The notes beneath the pieces were generated by a model. The model was not told where the DNA came from. It worked only from the letters and a program-made list of their open reading frames with translations, and searched no databases. A program made the position numbers and the translations under genes. DNA of 29,998 nucleotides. Source: CAYFSC01 sp964345695 (lineage in GTDB: Bacteria; Bacteroidota; Rhodothermia; Rhodothermales; Salinibacteraceae). The stretch's first letter is position 1; each line of letters begins with the position of its first letter. Positions 19,729 through 26,999 of this stretch are shown one piece after another. Where the stretch lies: assembly GCA_964345695.1 (NCBI GenBank), contig CAYFSC010000013.1, positions 1 through 29,998 of the forward strand. The letters are read 5' to 3'.

Positions 19729-20544
19729 TCACGACGTGTGCCAGCGGTAGCGGTCGCGCAGTTCGGGATCTCGGCTTCGCTTCATTATCGTGCCGCATTT
19801 CTCGCAGTAAAAGACCACCTCCTTGACGGGGGCCGAGATGCCGAGCATGAAGAAGAACCCGGAGGTCCATCCGTAGCGGGGCTCGACCGTGACGCGGGGA
19901 TGGTCGATGTCGTTGCCGCACGAGCACTCCTTGAGGTCCATGTTCACCTCGACGGCGCGCCGGGGCAGCGTGCCTACGGGGGCAGTCGGTTTGGGGGCGT
20001 CTCGGTTGGCGCCCGAGACGGCCACCTCGCCATCTCCGGCCGGGACGGGTTCGCGCTCGGTTTCATCGCCCTCGCGCCACCACGCCTCGAACTCTTCTTC
20101 GACCTGCTGGTCTGGCTCCTGATCGAAGACGTACCGATCGGCCGACCACGGGCCGTAGCCGAAGACGAAAACGACGCACAGCAGAAACAGGACGAGCGCA
20201 GAAAACTCCAGCGATTGGTTGGCCGTGAGCAGCCCGGCCTCCAGGTGCACCAGGAAGACGGCGCCTGCGAGGATCGGGATCTGGATCAGCGCGGCGATGC
20301 GCGTCAGCAGGCCGAAGGCGAGCAGCAGCCCGCCGATCAGGTGCGCGAAGCTTACGTAAGCCGCCACCCCGGCGGATGCCAGCGAGAAGTTGGACAGGTC
20401 GACCACAGCGCCAATTCCTTCCGGCGTCGCGATGAAGAGGACCCCGCGCACGAACAATCCAATGCCCAGGTAGATGCGAACAAGGTCCAGGACTTTGTCC
20501 CGGTTCGCATTGATCCAGTCGACAGCGGCTCGGTACATGGACAT
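19729..20544 (-). CDS. DoxX-family membrane protein with a cysteine-rich cytoplasmic-type tail
   Basis: The 271-residue protein has four hydrophobic segments in residues 17-135, including LVRIYLGIGLFVRGVLFI and AYVSFAHLIGGLLLAFGLLTRIAALIQIPIL, which fit the DoxX family (quinone-linked or redox-associated membrane proteins of broadly unknown role). An acidic linker (about 140-200) leads to a tail with two cysteine pairs, C207-x-C209 and C247-x2-C250, around a hydrophobic stretch. This could be a zinc ribbon or a redox-active site. The linker plus cysteine tail is not part of ordinary DoxX proteins of 120-160 residues. ATGs at 20544 and 20538 are both possible. The cupredoxin and a secreted protein lie upstream on the same strand, so a shared extracytoplasmic redox role is possible but unproven. 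Confidence 0.82.
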   Translation of the reverse strand: MSMYRAAVDWINANRDKVLDLVRIYLGIGLFVRGVLFIATPEGIGAVVDLSNFSLASAGVAAYVSFAHLIGGLLLAFGLLTRIAALIQIPILAGAVFLVHLEAGLLTANQSLEFSALVLFLLCVVFVFGYGPWSADRYVFDQEPDQQVEEEFEAWWREGDETEREPVPAGDGEVAVSGANRDAPKPTAPVGTLPRRAVEVNMDLKECSCGNDIDHPRVTVEPRYGWTSGFFFMLGISAPVKEVVFYCEKCGTIMKRSRDPELRDRYRWHTS

Positions 20545-20601
20545 GGTGGGTAAAGCGCAAGTGGAACAGGCGTCGGGGTAGGTGATGCGAAGGCCCTCGC
20601 T

Positions 20602-20625
20602 TGTTCGCAAGCCTGCTCGCAAGCC
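20602..20625. repeat. 12-bp tandem duplication in the leader of the DoxX gene
   Basis: TGTTCGCAAGCC (20602-20613) is followed directly by TGCTCGCAAGCC (20614-20625), equal at eleven of twelve bases. The first copy, with its left flank, also forms a GCTTG/CAAGC hairpin with a four-base loop (20599-20612). It lies 58 bp before the DoxX start. Confidence 0.55.
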
Positions 20626-20761
20626 AATGTGCCTTCACATCCACTCCGTATGGACAGACGGTGAATACGTTGCGAAGAAGTCCACGACGGTTCGGATTGT
20701 TACGTTAATGCCGTTCCGCATCTGTCCCCCTGAGGTCCGCGCGGTGTGGGCGAAAGACCAT

Positions 20762-21211
20762 TTACGGCTCGACGATAACCCACCCGTACATCTTCGCCCC
20801 TTCGTGCGGGATGCAGAAATACTGGTAGGTGCCGGGCGTCTGGAAGGTGTACTCGAAGGTCTGGTCAGGGTCGAGATTGCCGGAGTCGAAGGGCTCGGCC
20901 CCGTCCGGCAGCTGAACGCTTCCGTCGACGGTGGCTTCGCTGGGATCGGCCGTGACGGTGTGCATGATGAGCGACGAGTTCTCCCAGCGAACCGTCTCGC
21001 CGACCTGAACGCGAACGGTGTCCGGCGTGTACTTCAGCATGTTGGTCATGCCCACCACGGCTGCCGGATCGTCTTGCACGGACGAGGCGCCTGGCGGAGG
21101 CATCAGGCCGAGGACGAGCACCACCGCGGCCGCGAGCCCCGCCGCTCCCAAGGATGACACCGACGGAACGAGCGAGCGAAGGGAGGAAAGCCAGTGCATA
21201 GGCGAGAGCAT
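20762..21211 (-). CDS. Cupredoxin (plastocyanin-like copper protein), membrane-anchored or secreted
   Basis: From the ATG at 21211 the product has 149 residues. A hydrophobic segment (about 21-38) serves as a signal or anchor. The mature domain shows the type 1 copper ligands H84 (LIMHTVTADP), C133, H136 and M141 in YFCIPHEGAKMYGW, which is the C-x2-H-x4-M spacing of plastocyanin/pseudoazurin-like proteins. Such proteins carry electrons at the outer face of the membrane, feeding oxidases or other copper enzymes. Alternative ATGs at 21199 (shorter) and 21238 (longer) cannot be excluded. It is followed downstream on the same strand by the DoxX gene after 217 bp and preceded by an unknown secreted protein. 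Confidence 0.92.
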   Translation of the reverse strand: MLSPMHWLSSLRSLVPSVSSLGAAGLAAAVVLVLGLMPPPGASSVQDDPAAVVGMTNMLKYTPDTVRVQVGETVRWENSSLIMHTVTADPSEATVDGSVQLPDGAEPFDSGNLDPDQTFEYTFQTPGTYQYFCIPHEGAKMYGWVIVEP

Positions 21212-21374
21212 TGCGAGCAGAGAGAGACAGCAAATCATCACAAGGGTGCCCCGGCCGATTGCAGGACGGCCCGCCAGGACCGCCCTGCAAATCCATCGCC
21301 GAAGATACGTGGACCGCATGCGAAGACGTTACGGCCCGGCGGCTGCCGATGGACGGCCCGCCGCGCAGTCCTTG

Positions 21375-22355
21375 CTACTGCCGGTCGCTGCTGATCTCCA
21401 GATTCTCAAACATGACGTGCCAGAACGGGAGTTCCTTGCCATTCGGCAGGGAAAAGCCTGTCGACACGTTGTTGTGCGTGAACTTGTGCTCCCCTTTCAC
21501 CGGCATGAAGGGGGCCACCATCAGGTGAAAGTGGCGGCGCGTAGGGGTCACCTCGCTGTCTTTCACGAGCTTGTAGTCCTCGCCGCGGACATATTCGGTG
21601 AGCATGCCATGTACGAGGCGCGGCTTGTCGACCACTTCCCCATTCTTGAGAACGGCACCCATGCCCCAGAAAGCGGCGTACGTGTATTCGGTCGGCATCA
21701 GCGGGGTGCCGACACCGCTAAAGCCGTGCAGGATGTGGTTTGTGACGACGCCGCCGAAGGTCGGGAACTCGGCACCGGCGGTGGCCAGCATCTCGCAGCA
21801 GCGCACTTGGTAGGTGTTTCCGTTCTGATCTTCCCAGCTCGCCTTGAACTGGACCTGATCGTCGGAGGAGGCGGCATCGGTGGCGGTGGCGTCGGTGGCC
21901 TGCAGCATCATCTGCCCGTTCGCCATCGCCATCGACTTGTTGCCGAAGGGCGTCGGGCGGTCCAACTGCGTGAACTCATTGCTTCCGGTATTGCGGAAGG
22001 GGATGGGAACACCGGTCATCCCGGGAGTGCCCGCAAAGGCACGCGGCATCTCGGGCGTTCCGAACACATCTTCGTCCAGTTGACGCTTGGCGGGAAGGGC
22101 CACGAAGACACCGCCGCTGTTCTGCTGCACCGTAAACGAGATGGGACCTCCCAGCAGTTCGAACGGCTGTTCGACGTTGCGATGGGCCGCCAGATAGCCG
22201 TCGGCCTCATTCATCTCCTGCAGCTTCTTGATCATTTGTTTCTGCTTCTCCGACTGCGCTTGAGCCGGCAGCACCGCAACCGCGAAGAACAGCATCGCAA
22301 ACAGGGTCCCGAAGACAGTGGACGAGGAGCGCGATACTTCAACACAGGGTAGCAT
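21375..22355 (-). CDS. Secreted protein of unknown function, 326 residues
   Basis: I do not recognise the family. Residues 14-33 form a clear signal peptide ending in AQA, with cleavage expected near 33/34. The mature part starts with a charged helix (SEKQKQMIKKLQEMNEADGYLAA) and continues with beta-type sequence rich in Gly, Thr and Phe. It includes a CC pair (QVRCCEMLATAG), histidines in NHILHGFSG and RRHFHLMVAPF, and the C-terminal FWHVMFENLEISSDRQ. The clustered histidines could bind metal or a ligand, but this is speculation. It lies 163 bp upstream of the cupredoxin gene on the same strand and is divergent from the 22602 gene. The ATG at 22355 gives a slightly long n-region; the ATG at 22295 would cut into the signal. 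Confidence 0.75.
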   Translation of the reverse strand: MLPCVEVSRSSSTVFGTLFAMLFFAVAVLPAQAQSEKQKQMIKKLQEMNEADGYLAAHRNVEQPFELLGGPISFTVQQNSGGVFVALPAKRQLDEDVFGTPEMPRAFAGTPGMTGVPIPFRNTGSNEFTQLDRPTPFGNKSMAMANGQMMLQATDATATDAASSDDQVQFKASWEDQNGNTYQVRCCEMLATAGAEFPTFGGVVTNHILHGFSGVGTPLMPTEYTYAAFWGMGAVLKNGEVVDKPRLVHGMLTEYVRGEDYKLVKDSEVTPTRRHFHLMVAPFMPVKGEHKFTHNNVSTGFSLPNGKELPFWHVMFENLEISSDRQ

Positions 22356-22601
22356 GGTGTGGAAAGCGTTGATCGAAGGAACGTATGAACTTTACTGCTC
22401 GACTTCACTGTTGGATAAGATGCCAGGGTCGTTACAAAAAACCGTCCTGTGCTGCAGCGGCGGTTGGATCTGGAGGGCACGTCGCCGCCGCCGAATGGGT
22501 GCCGCCGGCTCGTTGAAAGCAGACGGGATGCAAACAAATCGAGCCGCCCGTCTTATCAGAACCCTCGATTGTTTCGTCTCGCGAGTATGTGCACGCAACC
22601 C

Positions 22602-23117
22602 ATGACCGATTCTCCGCTGTTCCCGGATCTGCCCGACACGGCCCGATGCTGGATCTACACCGCCGCCGAGCCCATCGACCCGTCCACCCAGGAGGCCCTG
22701 CTGGAGCCGGTCGAGGCCTTTCTAGAAACCTGGACGTCTCACAACCGGCCGGTGCGAGGCGCGGCCACGGTGCTGTACGATCGCTTCCTCGTGCTGGCAG
22801 CCACGCTCGAAGGCGAGGGCGACATCTCGGGGTGCGGCATCGACGCGTCCACCCGCGTCATCGATGAGGCCGCCGAGGCCCTAGGCATCGAGTGGGCACC
22901 GTCTCTGCACGTCACCTACAGACAGGCGGACGGGACGGTCGAGACGCTGTCCCGTTCGGCATTCCGGGAGCGTGTGCAGCGTGGGGACGTCTCGGCGGAG
23001 ACGCCTGTGTTCGACCCGAGCGTGACGGAGCTGGGAGCGGTGCGGTCGGGCGCGTTCGAGCAGCCGGCCGCTGCGTCCTGGCACGCCCGCGTCTTCCACA
23101 TTCCGGAGCCGGCGTAA
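22602..23117 (+). CDS. Conserved Bacteroidota protein of unknown function (often labelled ABC transporter ATPase without evidence)
   Basis: The 171-residue protein contains ARCWIYTAAEPIDPSTQEALLEPVEAFLETWTSHNRPVRGAA followed by LVLAATLEGEGDISGCGIDASTRVIDEAAEALGI. This pattern (WIY...W..H...SGCxID.S) is, as I remember it, that of a small protein spread through Bacteroidota and frequently mis-named an ABC transporter ATPase. No Walker A or signature motif is present, so that name is not justified. There is no signal peptide; it is acidic and probably cytoplasmic. ATGs at 22602 and 22587 are in frame; the former places the conserved motif nearer to the start. The next gene on the same strand is the potassium channel, 57 bp away. 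Confidence 0.78.
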   Translation: MTDSPLFPDLPDTARCWIYTAAEPIDPSTQEALLEPVEAFLETWTSHNRPVRGAATVLYDRFLVLAATLEGEGDISGCGIDASTRVIDEAAEALGIEWAPSLHVTYRQADGTVETLSRSAFRERVQRGDVSAETPVFDPSVTELGAVRSGAFEQPAAASWHARVFHIPEPA

Positions 23118-23174
23118 CCAGCCTGCCGGTTTCCCTTCCGGTCGAGGCGTTCTGCATCCAAGCACGCACCGCTC

Positions 23175-24227
23175 ATGAATGCCATGGCCACCTGGTGGGA
23201 TCGCCTGGTGCAGTGGCTCGTCCAGCTCGATCCCTCCCAGCGCGAAATCCTGCTCGCGTCGATCGCCCTGTTTATTGTCGTGGCAGTGGGGACGTTTGGG
23301 TACGTGCTTATCGAAGGATGGTCGTGGATGGACGGTATATACATGACGTTCATCACGCTCTCGACCATCGGGTTCGGTGAGATCAATCCGCTGTCGCCGC
23401 CCGGGCGCGTCTTTACCATTTTTCTGGCCCTCACTGGCATCGGCATTGTCACCTTCGTTGCCGCGCGATCGGCCCAGCTTCTCCTTGCCAGCGAACGCCT
23501 CCGCGAACGCCGCATGATAAACCGTATCGAAGCGCTCACCGAACACTACATTATCTGCGGACACGGTCGTGTCGGGAAGCGCCTGGCCGAAGACCTGCGT
23601 GAGGCCGACCGTGACTTCGTCGTGATCGACTACGCCGACGAGGCCGCCGAGCAGATGCGAGATGCGGGCATGCTCTACGTGCAGGGGAAGGCCGAGGACG
23701 AGGAGACGCTCCACCGTGCCGGCATCGACCGCGCCCGCGGGATCATCCTCGCGCTGCCAGACGACAGCGACAACGTGTTCGTGACACTGACAGCCCGCGA
23801 GATGAACCCCGACGTGTTCATTCTGGCGCGCACCGTGGACCATCGCAACCGCAGCAAGCTGCTCAATGCCGGGGCCGACAAGGTCATCGCGCCGAGCGAG
23901 GTCGGGGCCGACCGCATGGCCCAGGTCGTGCTGCGGCCCAACGTCGACACGTTCATGGAGCGCGTCCTGAACGCGAGCGCACTCAGCCTCCGCATCGAGG
24001 AGGTCGAGGTGCAGCCGGGAGCACCGCTGGACGGCCAATCGCTGGCGGAAAGCAACTTCCGACAGCGGTACGACGTGATCGTCATTGGCATGATCGATCA
24101 GAGCAAGGACGGCGCGATGACGTTCAACCCCTCGCCGAAGGACCGCATTCAGGAGGGGGACGTTCTGATTGTGCTCGGCGGCCCCGACGTGATCCGGTCG
24201 TTGCGTATCGAGGGGTGCCAGCCGTAA
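23175..24227 (+). CDS. Two-TM potassium channel with cytosolic RCK (TrkA-N/TrkA-C) domains, MthK-like
   Basis: The 350-residue protein has a first membrane helix (about 25-46), a pore loop with the selectivity filter T64-I-G-F-G-E69, and a second helix (about 78-104). The RCK N domain begins HYIICGHGRVGKRLAEDL (124-141), with the Rossmann glycine motif GHGRVG (129-134) and the acidic end of the second strand in FVVIDYADE. A TrkA-C domain occupies about 265-350. This is the MthK/Kch plan: a tetrameric pore gated by ligand binding to RCK rings. The filter reads TIGFGE where TVGYGD is standard. Potassium handling is central for salt-in halophiles. The ATG at 23175 is preferred; a second ATG three codons later is possible. 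Confidence 0.94.
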   Translation: MNAMATWWDRLVQWLVQLDPSQREILLASIALFIVVAVGTFGYVLIEGWSWMDGIYMTFITLSTIGFGEINPLSPPGRVFTIFLALTGIGIVTFVAARSAQLLLASERLRERRMINRIEALTEHYIICGHGRVGKRLAEDLREADRDFVVIDYADEAAEQMRDAGMLYVQGKAEDEETLHRAGIDRARGIILALPDDSDNVFVTLTAREMNPDVFILARTVDHRNRSKLLNAGADKVIAPSEVGADRMAQVVLRPNVDTFMERVLNASALSLRIEEVEVQPGAPLDGQSLAESNFRQRYDVIVIGMIDQSKDGAMTFNPSPKDRIQEGDVLIVLGGPDVIRSLRIEGCQP

Positions 24228-24294
24228 CGCCGGAAACTCTGCCCCGGGTGTGTGGATTCCCGTACGGTCCTGCTCCGAGTCTTTTCTTCCTACG

Positions 24295-25269
24295 ATGATC
24301 CGACCGCTTCGCCTTATTGCTGTCCTCGGGCTTCTCCTGGGGATTCTCCAGCCGGTGGCTGCTCAGGGGTACTTCGACCAGTACGAGATTGAGGACCTGC
24401 TCTCGCGCCGGGCCGAAGACCTGGACGCCATTCCGTCGGTCTACTACGACTACCTGGTGCTCGACCACCCGAGTGGCAACAGCGTGATGGCGCGCAACGC
24501 GCTCTACAAGCGTCTCGGAGACGGTGATACGCAGCTCGGGCGCAAGCGGGGTCAGCTCGTCGAGCTGCTCAATCGCGTCACCCTCGAGAACGTCGCGCTC
24601 GGCGACACGCTCGTCGTGCCGACCGAGTTCGAGCTGGACTTTCGGGCTTACTCCCCGTTTCCGCGCTACTATCCCGGGGCGCGCAGCCTCGGCAAGCTGT
24701 TCGTGATCCACAAAACCATTCAGGCCTTCGCGGCCTACGAGCACGGGCAACTGGCGCGCTGGGGCATTGTGAACACGGGCAATCCCGATTCGACGGCCAC
24801 GCCCACCGGGCGCTTCAACTTCAATTGGAAGCAGAAAGAGCGCGTCTCCACGCTGAGCCCGCCAGGCGAAGAGTGGCGGATGCACTGGGTGTTCAACTTC
24901 CACGCAGCGCGGGGCATTCACATCCACCAGTACGTGATGCCCACGGGCGGCCCCACGAGCCACGGCTGCGTCCGACTCGTAGACGCCGACGCCAAGTGGA
25001 TTTACGACTGGGCCGAGCCGTGGCGAACGACCAATGGTCACATCGGGCCGGCGTCGGGACGTGGGAAGCTTCTGGATCCGGGCACGATGGTGCTCGTCGT
25101 CGGCGACGACCCGGCAGACGATCCGCAGCCGTTCCGCTACGCGGAGCGGTATCCGGTCCTCAAGCGCGTCACGCTTCCGTCGGATCCGTACTCGGTTCCG
25201 GCCGGCACCAACCAGCAGGAAATGTGGGATCGCGTTCGGGGAAACCAGGCCTCCGCCTCCTCACGCTGA
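24295..25269 (+). CDS. L,D-transpeptidase (YkuD domain), exported
   Basis: The 324-residue product has a signal peptide (residues 1-24, ending AAQG). A short LysM-like segment follows (LNRVTLENVALGDTLVVP, 92-109), then a YkuD domain with the catalytic site H211-Q plus TSHGCVRLVDAD (221-232; nucleophile C225). These enzymes form 3-3 cross-links in peptidoglycan or attach proteins to it, in the periplasm. The distance between H211 and C225 and the GGPTSHGCVRL context are as in the family. The ATG at 24295 starts directly at the signal peptide; a longer frame from GTG at 24250 would place charged residues ahead of it. It follows the potassium channel by 67 bp on the same strand. The C-terminal 70 residues are a tail beyond the domain, of unknown role. 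Confidence 0.93.
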   Translation: MIRPLRLIAVLGLLLGILQPVAAQGYFDQYEIEDLLSRRAEDLDAIPSVYYDYLVLDHPSGNSVMARNALYKRLGDGDTQLGRKRGQLVELLNRVTLENVALGDTLVVPTEFELDFRAYSPFPRYYPGARSLGKLFVIHKTIQAFAAYEHGQLARWGIVNTGNPDSTATPTGRFNFNWKQKERVSTLSPPGEEWRMHWVFNFHAARGIHIHQYVMPTGGPTSHGCVRLVDADAKWIYDWAEPWRTTNGHIGPASGRGKLLDPGTMVLVVGDDPADDPQPFRYAERYPVLKRVTLPSDPYSVPAGTNQQEMWDRVRGNQASASSR

Positions 25270-25305
25270 GGAATCTGTCGTCAGGCCATCGACTTCTACG
25301 CACCA

Positions 25306-26238
25306 TCACCCGCGCGGTACGACGCGGCGTTGTGCACCTTCGCACGCGTCAAACTCGAACTCAAGCGTGGCGTGTTCGATGCCGAAGTCGTCGCGCATGT
25401 GGGTCTTCATCTCGCGCTTGATCCGCTCCATGGCGTCCAGGTCGCGCTTCTTGACGACGACGTGTGCCTCGCAGGCCGTCCGGTGCTCGTCGAGCTGCCA
25501 GACGTGCACGTGATGCACCTCGCACGCGCCCTCGACGCTTTCCATCGTGTCCACGAGCGCATCGAAGTCGAAGCCGGGCGGTGCGCTCTCCATGAGGATG
25601 CGAGTGGTCTGGCGGAGCATCTGCGCGCTCTGTGCCAGGATGTAAACGGAGATCGCCGCCGTCAGGAGCGGGTCCACGACGTGTAGGTCGAAAAAGACCA
25701 CCAGCACGCCGCCGACGATGACGCCGAGAGAGGCCAGGGCATCGGCAACGATGTGGACGAAGGCGCTCCTAATGTTGAGGCTGCCCTTCGACGACCGGTA
25801 CAGCAGAAGGGCCGTGCCCACGTTCGCCACGAGGGCGATGCTGGCGACGATAATCATGAGCTGCCCGTCGATGACGCGCGGGTCCAGGTAGCGCTCCACC
25901 GCTTCCTTCAGCAGGTAGAGCGCAATGATCACGAGCGTGACGAGATTCACGAAGGCCCCGATTACTTCCGCGCGTCGGTAGCCGAAGGTACGGCGCCGGT
26001 CGGGATCGCGAGTCCCGATCTTGCGGGCGTACAGGCTGATGCCGAGGGACCCGGCGTCGTTCAGGTTGTGCGCCGCATCGGCGAGAAGCGCGAGGCTCCC
26101 GGCCCAGAGGCCGGCGATGAACTCGGCAACGGTAATGCCCAGGTTCAGCACGATGGAGAGAATGAGCCGCGTCGTGCCTGCGTCGTCATCGTGGCTGTGC
26201 CCGGTGCCGGGGGGGCCGTGAGCGTGCGAGTGGCTCAT
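25306..26238 (-). CDS. Cation diffusion facilitator (CDF), zinc-type efflux transporter
   Basis: The 310-residue protein starts with a histidine-rich stretch (MSHSHAHGPPGTGHSHDDD). Six membrane segments follow, with the zinc-site pairs H57-x3-D61 (AAHNLND, TM2) and H162-x3-D166 (VHIVAD, TM5). The C-terminal cytoplasmic domain includes VHHVHVWQLDEHRTACEAHVVV. The HxxxD/HxxxD quartet is typical of zinc-specific CzcD/ZnT members, which exchange zinc for protons at the inner membrane. The ATG at 26238 is 26 bp from a 12-2-12 operator of the SmtB/ArsR type, and the regulator gene lies directly upstream on the same strand. Expression is therefore probably induced by zinc (or cadmium/cobalt). Confidence 0.94.
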   Translation of the reverse strand: MSHSHAHGPPGTGHSHDDDAGTTRLILSIVLNLGITVAEFIAGLWAGSLALLADAAHNLNDAGSLGISLYARKIGTRDPDRRRTFGYRRAEVIGAFVNLVTLVIIALYLLKEAVERYLDPRVIDGQLMIIVASIALVANVGTALLLYRSSKGSLNIRSAFVHIVADALASLGVIVGGVLVVFFDLHVVDPLLTAAISVYILAQSAQMLRQTTRILMESAPPGFDFDALVDTMESVEGACEVHHVHVWQLDEHRTACEAHVVVKKRDLDAMERIKREMKTHMRDDFGIEHATLEFEFDACEGAQRRVVPRG

Positions 26239-26263
26239 CGTATGAGGCGAGTCGCCCTCTTTT

Positions 26264-26289
26264 TACATATGATCATTTGTTCATGTATG
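26264..26289 (-). promoter_or_regulatory. SmtB/ArsR-type 12-2-12 operator upstream of the CDF exporter
   Basis: Half-sites TACATATGATCA (26264-26275) and TGTTCATGTATG (26278-26289), separated by TT, are inverted copies that agree at eight of twelve positions. The inner core TGATCA-TT-TGTTCA is the family's TGAACA...TGTTCA pattern. The site is in an A/T-rich island just before the CDF start and probably overlaps its promoter, so bound repressor would block transcription. Confidence 0.75.
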
Positions 26290-26339
26290 GAGAATAGCCG
26301 CGGAACGAACACGTGTTCCGTGGATCTCCCTCGGTGATG

Positions 26340-26362
26340 CTTGGGGCCCACGCGGGCCCAAG
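26340..26362. other. Hairpin in the arsR-CDF gap
   Basis: CTTGG(G)GCCC, loop ACGC and GGGCCCAAG form a 9-bp stem with one bulged G. No T-run follows on either strand, so a role as a terminator is doubtful; an RNA-stability or attenuation element is possible. Confidence 0.4.
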
Positions 26363-26416
26363 ACTGGAGCGGGGGCGGAGGAGGGTTCCTTTGTCCGGTT
26401 CCCCGTCGTTCTCTCT

Positions 26417-26776
26417 TCAGGGGGCCTCGGTGCCATGCGAGAGGGCGTTCTCGAGCATCTCCCGCACGTGGTCGTCGGCCAGGCGGTAGTAGACGTGGCG
26501 CCCGTCGCGCCGGTTGGTGACGAGGTTCGCACCGCGCAGCACGCGCAACTGATGGCTGATGGCGGACTGGCTCATGCCGAGGGCGTCCACGATCTCGTGC
26601 ACACAGGCCTCGCGTCCGCGCAGCAGGCACAGGATGCGGAGACGGGTTTCGTCGGCGAAGCCCTTCAGGATCTGCGACGTCTGCGAGACGATCCGCTCCT
26701 CGGGCAAGGCCTGCGCCAGCGGCTCGTCTGCGGCACACGTTGTGTCGAGCTTGTTCGCGATGCCGTCACCTGCCAT
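26417..26776 (-). CDS. ArsR/SmtB-family metal-responsive repressor
   Basis: The 119-residue winged-helix protein matches cyanobacterial SmtB almost position by position with an offset of three. The alpha-5 zinc site is complete (D101, H103, H114, E117, following DxHx10Hx2E). C58 in REACVHEI corresponds to SmtB Cys61, with C14 in the N-terminal arm as a possible alpha-3N ligand. The recognition helix is SQSAISHQLRVLRGANLV (69-86). Metal binding at the alpha-5 site lowers DNA affinity, derepressing an exporter. The CDF gene is 178 bp downstream on the same strand, with the operator just before it. The ATG at 26776 is chosen because it aligns the N-terminus with SmtB; residues upstream look non-coding. 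Confidence 0.92.
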   Translation of the reverse strand: MAGDGIANKLDTTCAADEPLAQALPEERIVSQTSQILKGFADETRLRILCLLRGREACVHEIVDALGMSQSAISHQLRVLRGANLVTNRRDGRHVYYRLADDHVREMLENALSHGTEAP

Positions 26777-26999
26777 CGGTCTGCGGTTCTGTCGAGAAGG
26801 CACGAACTGCGGTCGTGTCTCCTTAAACGCTGGGCCGCAATCCGTTCCAGGCGGTTCGCCGAGGACCGATGCAGGAGGCGTGCACACTCCCGCACGAAGC
26901 GGCCGGGGGAGGTCGAACCCGCGCCTCCAGACGATGCGAGGCATCGCCCTGAACGTGTCCTTGAGGAGAGACAAACGTTGGGGGCCTGGCGGGCGACGG
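26777..26999. other. Gap between lepB and the arsR-type gene
   Basis: I see no gene, clear promoter or terminator here. The stretch has scattered GC-rich inverted bits but no stem with a T-run. No second SmtB-type palindrome is visible before the regulator gene, so autoregulation is not supported. Confidence 0.4.

Noticed and set aside
22602..23117. Annotation as an ABC transporter ATPase
   Set aside because: No Walker A, Walker B or signature motif can be seen; the name is a common carry-over error.
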